From positions 140,909-204,908 of the forward strand of contig NZ_PPTT01000004.1 of assembly GCF_003339815.1 (NCBI RefSeq): a stretch of DNA of 64,000 nucleotides, given 5' to 3'. This DNA comes from Eggerthella sinensis. Lineage in GTDB: Bacteria; Actinomycetota; Coriobacteriia; Coriobacteriales; Eggerthellaceae. Position 1 is the first letter of the stretch, and each line of letters opens with the position of its first letter. A program made the translations under genes and the position numbers. The notes under the pieces are model-generated. The model was given only the letters and a program-made list of their open reading frames with translations. It did not search any database and had not been told where the DNA came from. Below are positions 54,581-62,525 of the stretch, piece after piece.

Positions 54581-55486
54581 ATGCTCATCGGCAGGGGGAG
54601 TGCGGTGGTATTCGGCTGGTACATCGTGGCGTACCTGTTTCTCGCAGGGGCCGGCGGCGGGGCGTTCTTCGCGGCCGCGAGCGCCTGCGTGTGGGACGCC
54701 GTGCGCCGAAGCGATGCGAGCGAGCGCTTGGCGCGCACGTGCCAGGCCGGCTTCTACGCGGCCCCGTGCCTCATGGTGCTGGCGGCGGTGTTCCTGCTAC
54801 TCGACCTCGGCAACGCCGAGCGTGCATGGCTGGTTGCCGTGATGCCGTTCCAGTCGGTGATGTCGGTGGGCGCGTGGCTCGTGGCGCTGCTGACGGCGGC
54901 ATCGGGCGCGCTGGCGCTGTACGGCCTGATCGCCGGGTCGGTCCCGCGCGCGTTCCAGTGGGCGTGCTGCGTGGTCGGCGGCGTGTGCGCCGTCGGGGTC
55001 ATGGGATACACGGGCCTGCTGCTGTCGGATATGGTGTCCATCGATTTCTGGCACACGCCGTGGCTGATCGCGCTGTTCGTCGTGTCGTCGCTGTCGTGCG
55101 GCGTCGCCGCCATCGTGACGCTCGATGCGACGTTGGCCCCGCCGTCGTACGATGTGTCCGCCGCCCTGTGGCGTGCGGGCGCGGCGCTCGGCGTCGTCGA
55201 AGCGTGCGTGCTCGCGGCCTTCCTGTTGACGCAGGCCGGCTTCACCGAGACGGCGCGCGCCTCGTGCGACCTGCTGCTGACGGGTTCGCTCGCTCCTGCG
55301 TTCTGGGGCGGGGTGTGCACGCTGGGGCTCGCGGTGCCGTTGGCGGTGCATGCGGCAAGCGGCCTCATGCCGCTGCGCCCGGCCATGCTGGGCTCGTCGA
55401 CGTGCGTGCTGGTTGGTGGACTTCTTCTGCGGTATTGCATCGTGGCCGCGGCGTCCTTCACGCCGATGGCCCTGAGTGCGATATGA
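54581..55486 (+). CDS. orphan NrfD/DmsC-like membrane protein
   Basis: A 301-residue membrane protein with about eight helices. The start VVFGWYIVAYLFLAGAGGGAFF and LLLDLGNAERAW match the NrfD/PsrC family, the quinone-reactive membrane anchor of polysulfide, nitrite and DMSO reductase complexes. No catalytic or FeS subunit is next to it, which is unusual. A GntR regulator and a slipin follow on the same strand. It may serve a complex encoded elsewhere, or the Mo operon that begins 1.7 kb downstream. Confidence 0.75.
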   Translation: MLIGRGSAVVFGWYIVAYLFLAGAGGGAFFAAASACVWDAVRRSDASERLARTCQAGFYAAPCLMVLAAVFLLLDLGNAERAWLVAVMPFQSVMSVGAWLVALLTAASGALALYGLIAGSVPRAFQWACCVVGGVCAVGVMGYTGLLLSDMVSIDFWHTPWLIALFVVSSLSCGVAAIVTLDATLAPPSYDVSAALWRAGAALGVVEACVLAAFLLTQAGFTETARASCDLLLTGSLAPAFWGGVCTLGLAVPLAVHAASGLMPLRPAMLGSSTCVLVGGLLLRYCIVAAASFTPMALSAI

Positions 55487-55535
55487 TGAGGAGCGTACGC
55501 AGGATATGTTCGGACGATTTTGATTGCAGGCAAGC

Positions 55536-55934
55536 GTGACGACTGAGAGCAAAACCATACAGATCACCATCGACGACGACAGCGGCATCCCTATCTGGCT
55601 GCAGCTGCGCAACCGCCTGATCTACCTCATCACCTCGGGTTTCTACGACACCGGCGACAAGCTGCCCACGGTGCGCGAGATGGCGGTCGAGCTGGGGATC
55701 AACTACAACACGGTGAGCAAGGTGTACCAGGATATCGAGCGGGACGGCTACATCGTCTCGAAACGGGGGAAGGGCACGTTCGTGCACGACAAGTACCGCA
55801 ACGCCAGCGAAACGGCCGACAACGCGGTGGATTCGCTCGCGGACGTGTTCATTCAGCAGTGCCGTGAGATGGGCGTGCCGCGTGCGGACATCGTCGGGCT
55901 CGTGGAGAAACGGCTCGAAGCGTTGGAAGGGTAG
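55536..55934 (+). CDS. GntR-family regulator, YtrA type
   Basis: A 132-residue regulator. The winged helix contains IPIWLQLRNRLIYLITSG, KLPTVREMAVELGINYNTVSK and YIVSKRGKGTFV. The short C-terminal helical tail without an effector domain marks the YtrA subfamily. The start is GTG at 55536; a TTG at 55524 would add four residues. YtrA-type regulators usually control adjacent membrane proteins; here a slipin follows after three bases. Confidence 0.88.
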   Translation: MTTESKTIQITIDDDSGIPIWLQLRNRLIYLITSGFYDTGDKLPTVREMAVELGINYNTVSKVYQDIERDGYIVSKRGKGTFVHDKYRNASETADNAVDSLADVFIQQCREMGVPRADIVGLVEKRLEALEG

Positions 55935-55937
55935 GTT

Positions 55938-56873
55938 ATGAAGTTCAGCCTGAGAAGCGATCACGTCAAAACGTCGAGGTCGAAGGACGACGAGCGCCGC
56001 TCGGTCGCATCCACCGAGCTTGAGCCGAACGAAGCGACGCGGGCCGGGGTCTACCTGTTCTCGCTCGTCATGTTCGCGCTGGGGTTCGGTGTGGCGTTCG
56101 CCGCCACGCTGCCGTGGCTGTCCGTGGTCACCGTCGTGGCCGCCGTGGTCGTCGGCCTGCTGTGCGCGAGCTGCGTGCGCATCGCGCCGCAATGGGAGCG
56201 CGTGGCTGTGCTGCGCTTCGGCCGCTTCAACCGCGTGGCCGGGCCGGGGCTGTACTTCCTCGTTCCCTTCGTCGAGTACACGGCCATCCATATTGACCAT
56301 CGCGTGATGACCTCGTCCTTCTCGGCCGAAGCGGCTCTCACGGCCGACCTCGTGCCGGTGGACGTGGACGCCATCCTGTTCTGGATGGTGTGGGACGCCG
56401 AGAAGGCGTGCCTCGAGGTGGAGAACTACCCGAAGGCGGTGCTGTGGTCGGCGCAAACGGCCATGCGCGACGCCATCGGCCAGCTCAACCTGGCCGACCT
56501 GTCGCTGCGGCGCAAGCAGATCGACCGCGAGTTGCAGGAGATCATGGGCGCGAAGTGCGAGCAGTGGGGGATCACCGTCATGAGCGTGGAAATCCGCGAC
56601 ATCATGGTGCCGCGCGAGCTGCAGGACGCGCTGTCGAAGGAGGCGCAGGCCGAGCGCGAGCGCAACGCGCGCGTCATCTTGGCCGAGGTGGAGAAGGATA
56701 TCTCCGAGATGTTCGTCGAGGCGGCCGAGGTGTACGACCGCAATCCCAAAGCCATGCAGCTGCGTGCGATGAACCTGGCCTACGAGGGTGCGAAGGACGG
56801 CAAGGGCGTTCTGCTCGCGCCGAGCAGCCTGGCCGACGGGTTCGACGTGAGCAAGCTGTTCAAGGGGGAGTGA
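55938..56873 (+). CDS. slipin/stomatin-like SPFH-domain protein
   Basis: A 311-residue membrane protein. Two hydrophobic segments at about residues 37-57 and 62-80 precede an SPFH/band-7 domain (ERVAVLRFGRFNRVAGPGLYFLVPF) and a C-terminal helical region rich in Glu, Ala and Arg (QAERERNARVILAEVEKDI). Such proteins organise membrane microdomains or scaffold proteases; NfeD partners are common but none is adjacent. It is coupled to the GntR gene with three bases between and is followed by a hairpin. Confidence 0.9.
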   Translation: MKFSLRSDHVKTSRSKDDERRSVASTELEPNEATRAGVYLFSLVMFALGFGVAFAATLPWLSVVTVVAAVVVGLLCASCVRIAPQWERVAVLRFGRFNRVAGPGLYFLVPFVEYTAIHIDHRVMTSSFSAEAALTADLVPVDVDAILFWMVWDAEKACLEVENYPKAVLWSAQTAMRDAIGQLNLADLSLRRKQIDRELQEIMGAKCEQWGITVMSVEIRDIMVPRELQDALSKEAQAERERNARVILAEVEKDISEMFVEAAEVYDRNPKAMQLRAMNLAYEGAKDGKGVLLAPSSLADGFDVSKLFKGE

Positions 56874-57214
56874 CGAAGGCCGCTCCCGCATACGGTGCGC
56901 TTCGGTGCGCGCCGCCGCGCGAAGGCGCCCGCTTGTCGGGCGCCTTCGTCATGCCGGATGCGCGTCCACGCGTCTCGGCACGCGTTCTCCTCAGCTGCAG
57001 GCGTTCCCATCTCGATTATTCTTAAAGTAGCATCATCTAATTGCTTCATTGAACTATTACAATATGATAACATGACAGACACAAGGATCTGGCCGATTCT
57101 GCGTTGGGATTATGGGGGATATCGTTCGAGCACGTGCGCTGCAGGCGATGGTTGCGCAGCCGAAGCCCGAGGGAGCACGCGAGGGTATCCTGACTGACCT
57201 TTTGAGGAGGAGAG
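56874..57214. other. intergenic leader of the Mo-oxidoreductase operon
   Basis: A 10-bp stem GAAGGCGCCC/GGGCGCCTTC at 56921-56947 lies in the left part and may end the slipin transcript. From about 57020 the DNA is AT-rich (ATTACAATATGATAACATG near 57056-57074) and probably holds the operon promoter. The following ~140 bases before 57215 contain no clear gene and could be a 5' leader. Confidence 0.5.
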
Positions 57215-59737
57215 ATGTCAGAAACGAAGAGCCCGCACGCCGGACTCACGCGCAGAAGTTTTCTAAAGACCACCGCCGCCGTCGCAGGCGCAGCCGCCGT
57301 GGGAGAGGCCGTCACGCCGAACCTCACCGCGCTCGCCGCCGACACCCGCAGCGGAGAAACACCCGAAGAACAGGTGTTTTACAGTGCGTGTGGCGGAAAC
57401 TGCGGTGGACCGTCATGCCGTATGAAGGGTATCGTGCGCGAGGGTAAGCTCGTGCAGGTGAAACCGGTGTCGGACTACAATGCCGCCCATCCCGAGTTCA
57501 AGACCGGATGCGTCAAGGGTCAGACGAACCCGCAAAGGCTCTACGGCACGAAGCGCGTCCTATACCCGCTCAAGCGTGCCGGCGAGCGAGGCGCGGGCGA
57601 GTGGGAACGCATCAGCTGGGACGAAGCTATCACGCTGCTGACGGACAAGATGAAGGCGGCGCAGGAACAGTACGGCGATTCTGCCATCGCGTTTTGGCAC
57701 AGCTACGTGGGCAGCGGCATCCTGAACCATGCGACGTCCTACATGCCCATGAAGCCGCGCGGCGGCACGAGCGTGTCCCTCGAACGCTTCGTGAAGAAGA
57801 CAGGGGCAACGGTGATGACGCCGGCCGCCGACCTGTGCTACATGTGGATGAACAACCTGACCGGGTATTCCACGTACAGCGCTCCCGCATCCGAGGTCCT
57901 GAACTCGAAGACCATCTTGTTGTGGGGTATCAATCCGGTTGGCGCATCGCGCGACATGTGGCACTTCGTCCGCAAAGCGAAGGAAAACGGTGCCACGCTC
58001 ATCACGATCGATCCGCGTTTCCAGCTGAGCGCTGCTCAGTCCGATCTCTATCTTCCGGTGCGCCCGGCAACCGATGGGTATCTGGCCTTGGCCTTGTGCA
58101 ACCACATCATCGACAACGACTGGGTCGATTGGGACTTCTTGGCCAACGAGTCGGTTGCCCCGTTCCTTCGCAAAGAAGACGGCACGCTGCTTCATTTATC
58201 CGACCTGGGTATGGAGCCCGAAGAAGGTCCGGTTGACGCAGCGACGGGCAAGCCGAAGGCAATCGATGCCGAGGTGGTGTACGACGAGGCGGCCGGCGAA
58301 TTCGGGTCGGCGAACAAGATTTCCGATCCCGCCGTGCGCGGCTCCTTCGAGGTTGGAGGCTTTAAGGTTCAAACCGTGTTCGATTATGTCGTGTCACGCA
58401 TCAAGGAGTACACCGTTGAGAAAGCCGCCGAGGTGTGCGATGTTCCCGCCGAGAAAATCGAGGAAGTCGCTCGGCTGTATGCGACAGCGAAGCCTGCAGG
58501 CATTGCCACGTATCAAGGCTGCGGCCATTACTACAATTCGCGACATGTGTACAAGAACTTCATGCTGCTGGCCTCGCTGACGGGCAACCTGGGTAAAAAA
58601 GGCACGTACGCGTATCTCGAGCACTTGCAGGAGCACACCGAGGTGGGCTCTCCTGCAGGCGGCACGACGAGCACGGTCGACCTCATCAAAGTGGATGACG
58701 CCAAGCAGGGCGTTGCAGTGACGGGGCAGTACTTGCCCGAGATCATGGAGAGCGGGAAGTTCGGCGGCAAGGACCTGCCGATCAAAGTGGTATACGTCAT
58801 GCAGGGCAACCCCCTGGCCTGCGACAGCGGTCGTCAGGCGCTCATCGAAGCCATTAAGAAGCTCGATTTCTTCTGCGTGGCCGATCCTCATATGTCCGAT
58901 ACGGCCCGCTATGCCGATCTCGTCCTGCCCATCGCGCTCACGTGGGAGAAGGAGGACGCGGCGGGGGGCTACGCCCTGTTCGAGAAGGCCGTCGAGCCGG
59001 CGGGGGAGTGCAAGACGGACATGGACGTGTTCCGCATGCTCGCCGACAAGATGGGCTTCCCCGACCTCTACGACAAGACCGACGAGGAGTACCTGCGCGC
59101 TGCGCTCGACACCCCCTTCAACAAAGCGAACGGGTTCACCTACGACGACTACAAGGAGAAGGGCTTCATCGCGAAGTTCCCCGAGGACATGGCTCCTGCG
59201 GCTGCGGCGAGCGGTGCGGCAACGGCGAAGAAGCGTGCCGTCTTCTATATCGAGAAGCCGTACGCCAAGGATGACAACGGTCGCGTTTTGGATATGGACA
59301 TCGAACGCGCGCCGTATTTCGAGGAGCCGCTCGAAGCGAGCGTGAACAGCCCGGAACACGAGAAATACCCGCTGTTCGGTTTCAGCGTGCATGAAATCTA
59401 CCATGCCCAGTCGGTTTTGGTTGATATCCCTTGGATGAACGAGCTTCGTCCTGAACCGCGTATCGAAATCAACGAGGATGCGGCGCGCGATCGCGGCATC
59501 AAACAGGGCGATACGGTGCGCGTGTTCAACGATCGTGGCTTCGTGGTATGCAAGGCCGTTGTCACCAAGGGCATTCGTCCCGATTGTATCCTGCTTCCTC
59601 ACGGATGGCAGACCGATGATTTTATTGCGGGCCACAGCACGGACTTGACGCGCGTCGATATGGATCCCATTACGGGCAACAGCGCTTACAACGAAATCCT
59701 GTGCGAAGTCGAGCTCTACGATGGGGGTGCTGAATAA
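57215..59737 (+). CDS. Tat-exported molybdopterin oxidoreductase catalytic subunit
   Basis: An 840-residue DMSO-reductase-family enzyme. RRSFLK at residues 13-18 is a Tat motif. A [4Fe-4S] site is formed by C59, C63, C68 and C99 (CGGNCGGPSC, then GCVKGQ). Later molybdopterin-binding blocks include LLWGINPVGASRD, DPRFQLSAAQSDLYLPVRPATDGYLALA (central part) and, in the C-terminal domain, PDCILLPHGWQ. The Mo ligand residue cannot be named with certainty. It is the first gene of a DmsABC-type operon; substrate unknown. Codon use and GC look slightly lower than in flanking genes. The ribosome site is GAGGAGG. Confidence 0.92.
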   Translation: MSETKSPHAGLTRRSFLKTTAAVAGAAAVGEAVTPNLTALAADTRSGETPEEQVFYSACGGNCGGPSCRMKGIVREGKLVQVKPVSDYNAAHPEFKTGCVKGQTNPQRLYGTKRVLYPLKRAGERGAGEWERISWDEAITLLTDKMKAAQEQYGDSAIAFWHSYVGSGILNHATSYMPMKPRGGTSVSLERFVKKTGATVMTPAADLCYMWMNNLTGYSTYSAPASEVLNSKTILLWGINPVGASRDMWHFVRKAKENGATLITIDPRFQLSAAQSDLYLPVRPATDGYLALALCNHIIDNDWVDWDFLANESVAPFLRKEDGTLLHLSDLGMEPEEGPVDAATGKPKAIDAEVVYDEAAGEFGSANKISDPAVRGSFEVGGFKVQTVFDYVVSRIKEYTVEKAAEVCDVPAEKIEEVARLYATAKPAGIATYQGCGHYYNSRHVYKNFMLLASLTGNLGKKGTYAYLEHLQEHTEVGSPAGGTTSTVDLIKVDDAKQGVAVTGQYLPEIMESGKFGGKDLPIKVVYVMQGNPLACDSGRQALIEAIKKLDFFCVADPHMSDTARYADLVLPIALTWEKEDAAGGYALFEKAVEPAGECKTDMDVFRMLADKMGFPDLYDKTDEEYLRAALDTPFNKANGFTYDDYKEKGFIAKFPEDMAPAAAASGAATAKKRAVFYIEKPYAKDDNGRVLDMDIERAPYFEEPLEASVNSPEHEKYPLFGFSVHEIYHAQSVLVDIPWMNELRPEPRIEINEDAARDRGIKQGDTVRVFNDRGFVVCKAVVTKGIRPDCILLPHGWQTDDFIAGHSTDLTRVDMDPITGNSAYNEILCEVELYDGGAE

Positions 59738-60363
59738 TGACTCGGTATGGTTTCGTCGTCGATACGACGCGCTGCGTCGGGTGCAACTTCTGCTCGATGG
59801 CATGCAAGGTGGAGAACAACCTGCCCGATAGCATATGGTGGAGCCGGGCGTATACCGACGGCGGCGAAGTGGAGCAAACGCCGGCGGGCGAATGGCCCGA
59901 CAACCTGTCGATGTCGCTCATGACGGTGGCGTGCCAGCACTGCGACGATCCGGCCTGCGCGAAAGCCTGTCCGGTGGGCGCCACGTACAAGGATGCGGAC
60001 ACGGGCATCGTGCGTCAGGATTACGACAAGTGCATCGGCTGCCGCATGTGCATGACGGCATGCCCCTACACGGGCGTCCGCACGTTCAACTGGGAAGAGC
60101 CGAAGTACTTCCTCGATTTCCCCGTGGGCAATGTCGATGCGCCGAAGCATCAGAAGGGCGTCGTGGAGAAGTGCACGATGTGCTGGCATCGCATCGCGAA
60201 GGGCGAGCGCCCCGCGTGCGCCGACGTGTGCCGTGAAATGGCGCGCTTTTGGGGCGACTTCGACGATCCCGATTCCGACGTGTCCAAGCTCATTCGCGAG
60301 CGGCCGTTCAAACAGTTGCTGCCGGAAAAGGGCACGGGTCCCTGCGTGTACTATCTCGTCTAG
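59737..60363 (+). CDS. DmsB-like FeS subunit, four [4Fe-4S] clusters
   Basis: A 208-residue electron-transfer subunit. Four cysteine groups are visible: CVGCNFCSMAC, CQHCDDPACAKACP, CIGCRMCMTACP and CTMCWHRIAKGERPACADVC. These can bind four [4Fe-4S] clusters and carry electrons between the membrane anchor and the Mo subunit. There is no signal peptide, so it is probably co-exported with the Tat-bearing catalytic subunit. Its start overlaps the upstream stop (TAATG). Confidence 0.95.
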   Translation: MTRYGFVVDTTRCVGCNFCSMACKVENNLPDSIWWSRAYTDGGEVEQTPAGEWPDNLSMSLMTVACQHCDDPACAKACPVGATYKDADTGIVRQDYDKCIGCRMCMTACPYTGVRTFNWEEPKYFLDFPVGNVDAPKHQKGVVEKCTMCWHRIAKGERPACADVCREMARFWGDFDDPDSDVSKLIRERPFKQLLPEKGTGPCVYYLV

Positions 60364-60379
60364 GCAGAAAGGTCACATC

Positions 60380-61603
60380 ATGTCTGAAAATGTTACGGCG
60401 ACGCAGTCGCCTCAGGTTCCTGCTGTCAAATTCGGCGGAAAGGGACTCACCATCGGCATCGTCATCGCGGCGGCGGTGACGGTGATCGGCCTCGTGCTGT
60501 GGGGAATGCAGCTGGTGGGCGGTTTCATGGACACCGATATGCGCGATTTCAACCCCTGGGGTCTCAGCATCGCCCTGTTCATGTTCTTCGTCGGCCTCTC
60601 CGTGGGCAGCATGGCCGTAGCCGCGGCGCCGAAGGCGTTCAAGCTCGCGGGCTTCGAGGGCCTTACGAAGGTGGCCACCTGGCTGTCCATCTGCAGCACG
60701 GTGCTGGCTATCGGGTTCGTGGTGGTGGACCTCGGCCAGCCGCTGCGCCTCTGGGAGTTGTTCGCGTACTCGAACCTCGGCTCGCCGCTGATGTGGGACA
60801 TCATCGTGTTGGCGGTGTACCTCATCCTGTCCGTCGTGTTTCTGTGGACGCTGCTCGGCGCCGAAAAGGGAAAGGCGAGCGAGAAGTCGGTTCGCATCGT
60901 CGCCGTGGTGGCTCTCGTGTGGGCGCTGCTCGTCTGCGCGGTCGACGCGTGGATTTTCAGCCTCATGCCCGGGCGCCCCATGTGGAACACGGCGCTGTTG
61001 GCTCCGTGGTTCATCTCTTCGGCGCTCGCAAGCGGCACGGCGCTCGTGCTCGTGGCGGCCGTCGCTTTGCGCAAGGGCGGGTACGTGCAGCTCGCGCAGG
61101 AGAGCTTCGTCAAGCTGGTGAAGACGATGGGCGTGTTCATCTGCGTCGATCTGTTCTTCTTCGCCTGCGACCTCATCACCGAGGGTTTCCCGGCGTCGTC
61201 CCAGATCGTGGCCATGTTGACCACGGGGCCGCTCGCTCCGTTCTTCTTGACCGAGGTGGTCGGGTCGGTCGTTGCAGCGCTCGTGTGCTTCGTGCCGAAG
61301 CTGCGCACGAACCCGCTTGCGGTGGCTGCCGGCCTGCTGGTCATCCTCGGCATCTTCTGCAAGCGTATCCAGCTCGTGGTGGGAGGTTTCCAGGTGCCCG
61401 CGCTCGACTACGCGACGTTCCTGACGGATTTCACCGTGACGGGGCCGTGGGGCCAGGGCCTTGCCGGCGCGTACGCGGGCATGATCTACACGCCCACGCT
61501 GCCGGAGATGGGCCTCGCCCTGGGCGTCGTGGCGCTCGGCGTGCTCCTGGTGCTGCTGGGATTGAGGCTGCTGCCGCTTGCGACAGCGAAGGATTCCCTC
61601 TAA
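60380..61603 (+). CDS. NrfD-type membrane anchor subunit
   Basis: A 407-residue integral membrane protein with about ten helices. FNPWGLSIALFMFFVGLSVG and VDLGQPLRLWELF match the NrfD/PsrC family. It anchors the oxidoreductase and exchanges electrons with the quinone pool. The ATG at 60380 has AAAGG eight bases upstream and follows the FeS gene by 16 bases. The N-terminal 20 residues before the first helix are cytoplasmic or linker. Confidence 0.93.
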   Translation: MSENVTATQSPQVPAVKFGGKGLTIGIVIAAAVTVIGLVLWGMQLVGGFMDTDMRDFNPWGLSIALFMFFVGLSVGSMAVAAAPKAFKLAGFEGLTKVATWLSICSTVLAIGFVVVDLGQPLRLWELFAYSNLGSPLMWDIIVLAVYLILSVVFLWTLLGAEKGKASEKSVRIVAVVALVWALLVCAVDAWIFSLMPGRPMWNTALLAPWFISSALASGTALVLVAAVALRKGGYVQLAQESFVKLVKTMGVFICVDLFFFACDLITEGFPASSQIVAMLTTGPLAPFFLTEVVGSVVAALVCFVPKLRTNPLAVAAGLLVILGIFCKRIQLVVGGFQVPALDYATFLTDFTVTGPWGQGLAGAYAGMIYTPTLPEMGLALGVVALGVLLVLLGLRLLPLATAKDSL

Positions 61604-61685
61604 TCGCTCCCGCTTGGCCGAGGGGTGCGGGCGTTCGCGCTGCGCATCCCTTCGGTCGGGTGCATTCGGGTAAAGGAGGAGCCTG

Positions 61686-62042
61686 ATGAGAAAAGCTGTG
61701 ATGACCTTGGTGGCGTTCGCGCTTGTGGGCGCGTGCGTGTTCTTCGCGGGCGTGGCGGCCGACGCTTCGGTGGGGCTGCCGCAGCCCGTGTCGCCCGCAT
61801 CGCCCTGCCCGGCAACGGCGTGCGCATCGGGGGAGTGCCATGGCTTCGACGCCGTTCCCGACCCCGACGACGTCCATGAGATGAGCTGTCCCGAGGTGAC
61901 CTGCGCCAGCGTGGAATGTCACGCGTGGGACACGCTGACGACGCGTTACTACCAGCCTTCGGACGCGAGCATGAACCTGTGGCTGCTCGCGCCGGTCGCG
62001 CTCGTGGTGGGACTCGTGCTGCTTGTGAAGAAGGTGAAGTAG
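61686..62042 (+). CDS. small exported CX4CX4CH repeat protein, candidate heme protein
   Basis: A 118-residue protein. A signal-like hydrophobic N-terminus (residues 5-26) is followed by two repeats: C41-x4-C46-x4-C51-H52 and C68-x4-C73-x4-C78-H79, 27 residues apart. CX4CH is a known variant heme c motif, for example in cytochrome c3. A C-terminal helix (about 98-115) with a KKVK end would anchor it. It sits inside the Mo operon directly before a membrane protein rich in histidines. It may be a small diheme carrier; binding of another metal is also possible. The ribosome site is AAGGAGG. Confidence 0.7.
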   Translation: MRKAVMTLVAFALVGACVFFAGVAADASVGLPQPVSPASPCPATACASGECHGFDAVPDPDDVHEMSCPEVTCASVECHAWDTLTTRYYQPSDASMNLWLLAPVALVVGLVLLVKKVK

Positions 62043-62525
62043 ATGGAGCGGAAGAACCTCGTCGTCGATGTGGCGGCGCTTGCGGCGTACGCAGCGGTGG
62101 CGAACCCGGCTCTCACGGGCGTCGGCGTGCACGAGTGGATCAGCTTGGGCCTGGTCGTGCTGTTTTTCGCGCATTGCGCGATGCATGTTGACTGGGTGGT
62201 CGACACGGTGACGGGCGCAGCGCGTCGGCTTTCGCCGGCGCGCGTGGGAAACCTCGTGCTCGACGTGACGACGCTCGTCGTTTTCATGGTGGTGATCGTA
62301 TCGGGGCTGCTCGTGTCGGGGTCGGTGCTGCTGGCGTTCGGCCTGTACGCCGACGGGTACTACTTCTGGGATCCGCTCCATGCGATAGCGGCCAAGGTGT
62401 TGCTCGCGTTGCTGCTTGTGCACCTTGTGGTGCATTGGAAGTGGCTGTACCGCTTCTTCCGGAAGAGAGGGAAGGACGAGGGCGTGCACGTCGCTCGGCG
62501 AATGGAGGACGCGCATGGCGACTAG
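62043..62525 (+). CDS. DUF4405/cytochrome b561-like membrane protein
   Basis: A 160-residue protein with four helices. Histidines H30, H44, H48, H113, H127 and H131 lie in or beside the helices (HEWISLGL, HCAMHVDW, HAIAAK, HLVVHWKW), the layout of small heme-b membrane proteins such as DUF4405. It starts immediately after the stop of the CX4CX4CH protein, so the two are probably partners in a quinol-linked electron path. Its end overlaps the radical SAM gene by 11 bases. Confidence 0.8.
   Translation: MERKNLVVDVAALAAYAAVANPALTGVGVHEWISLGLVVLFFAHCAMHVDWVVDTVTGAARRLSPARVGNLVLDVTTLVVFMVVIVSGLLVSGSVLLAFGLYADGYYFWDPLHAIAAKVLLALLLVHLVVHWKWLYRFFRKRGKDEGVHVARRMEDAHGD

Noticed and set aside
57075..57214. 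Possible small gene or riboswitch in the Mo operon leader
   Set aside because: No ribosome site with a plausible frame, and no conserved riboswitch core that I can recognise.
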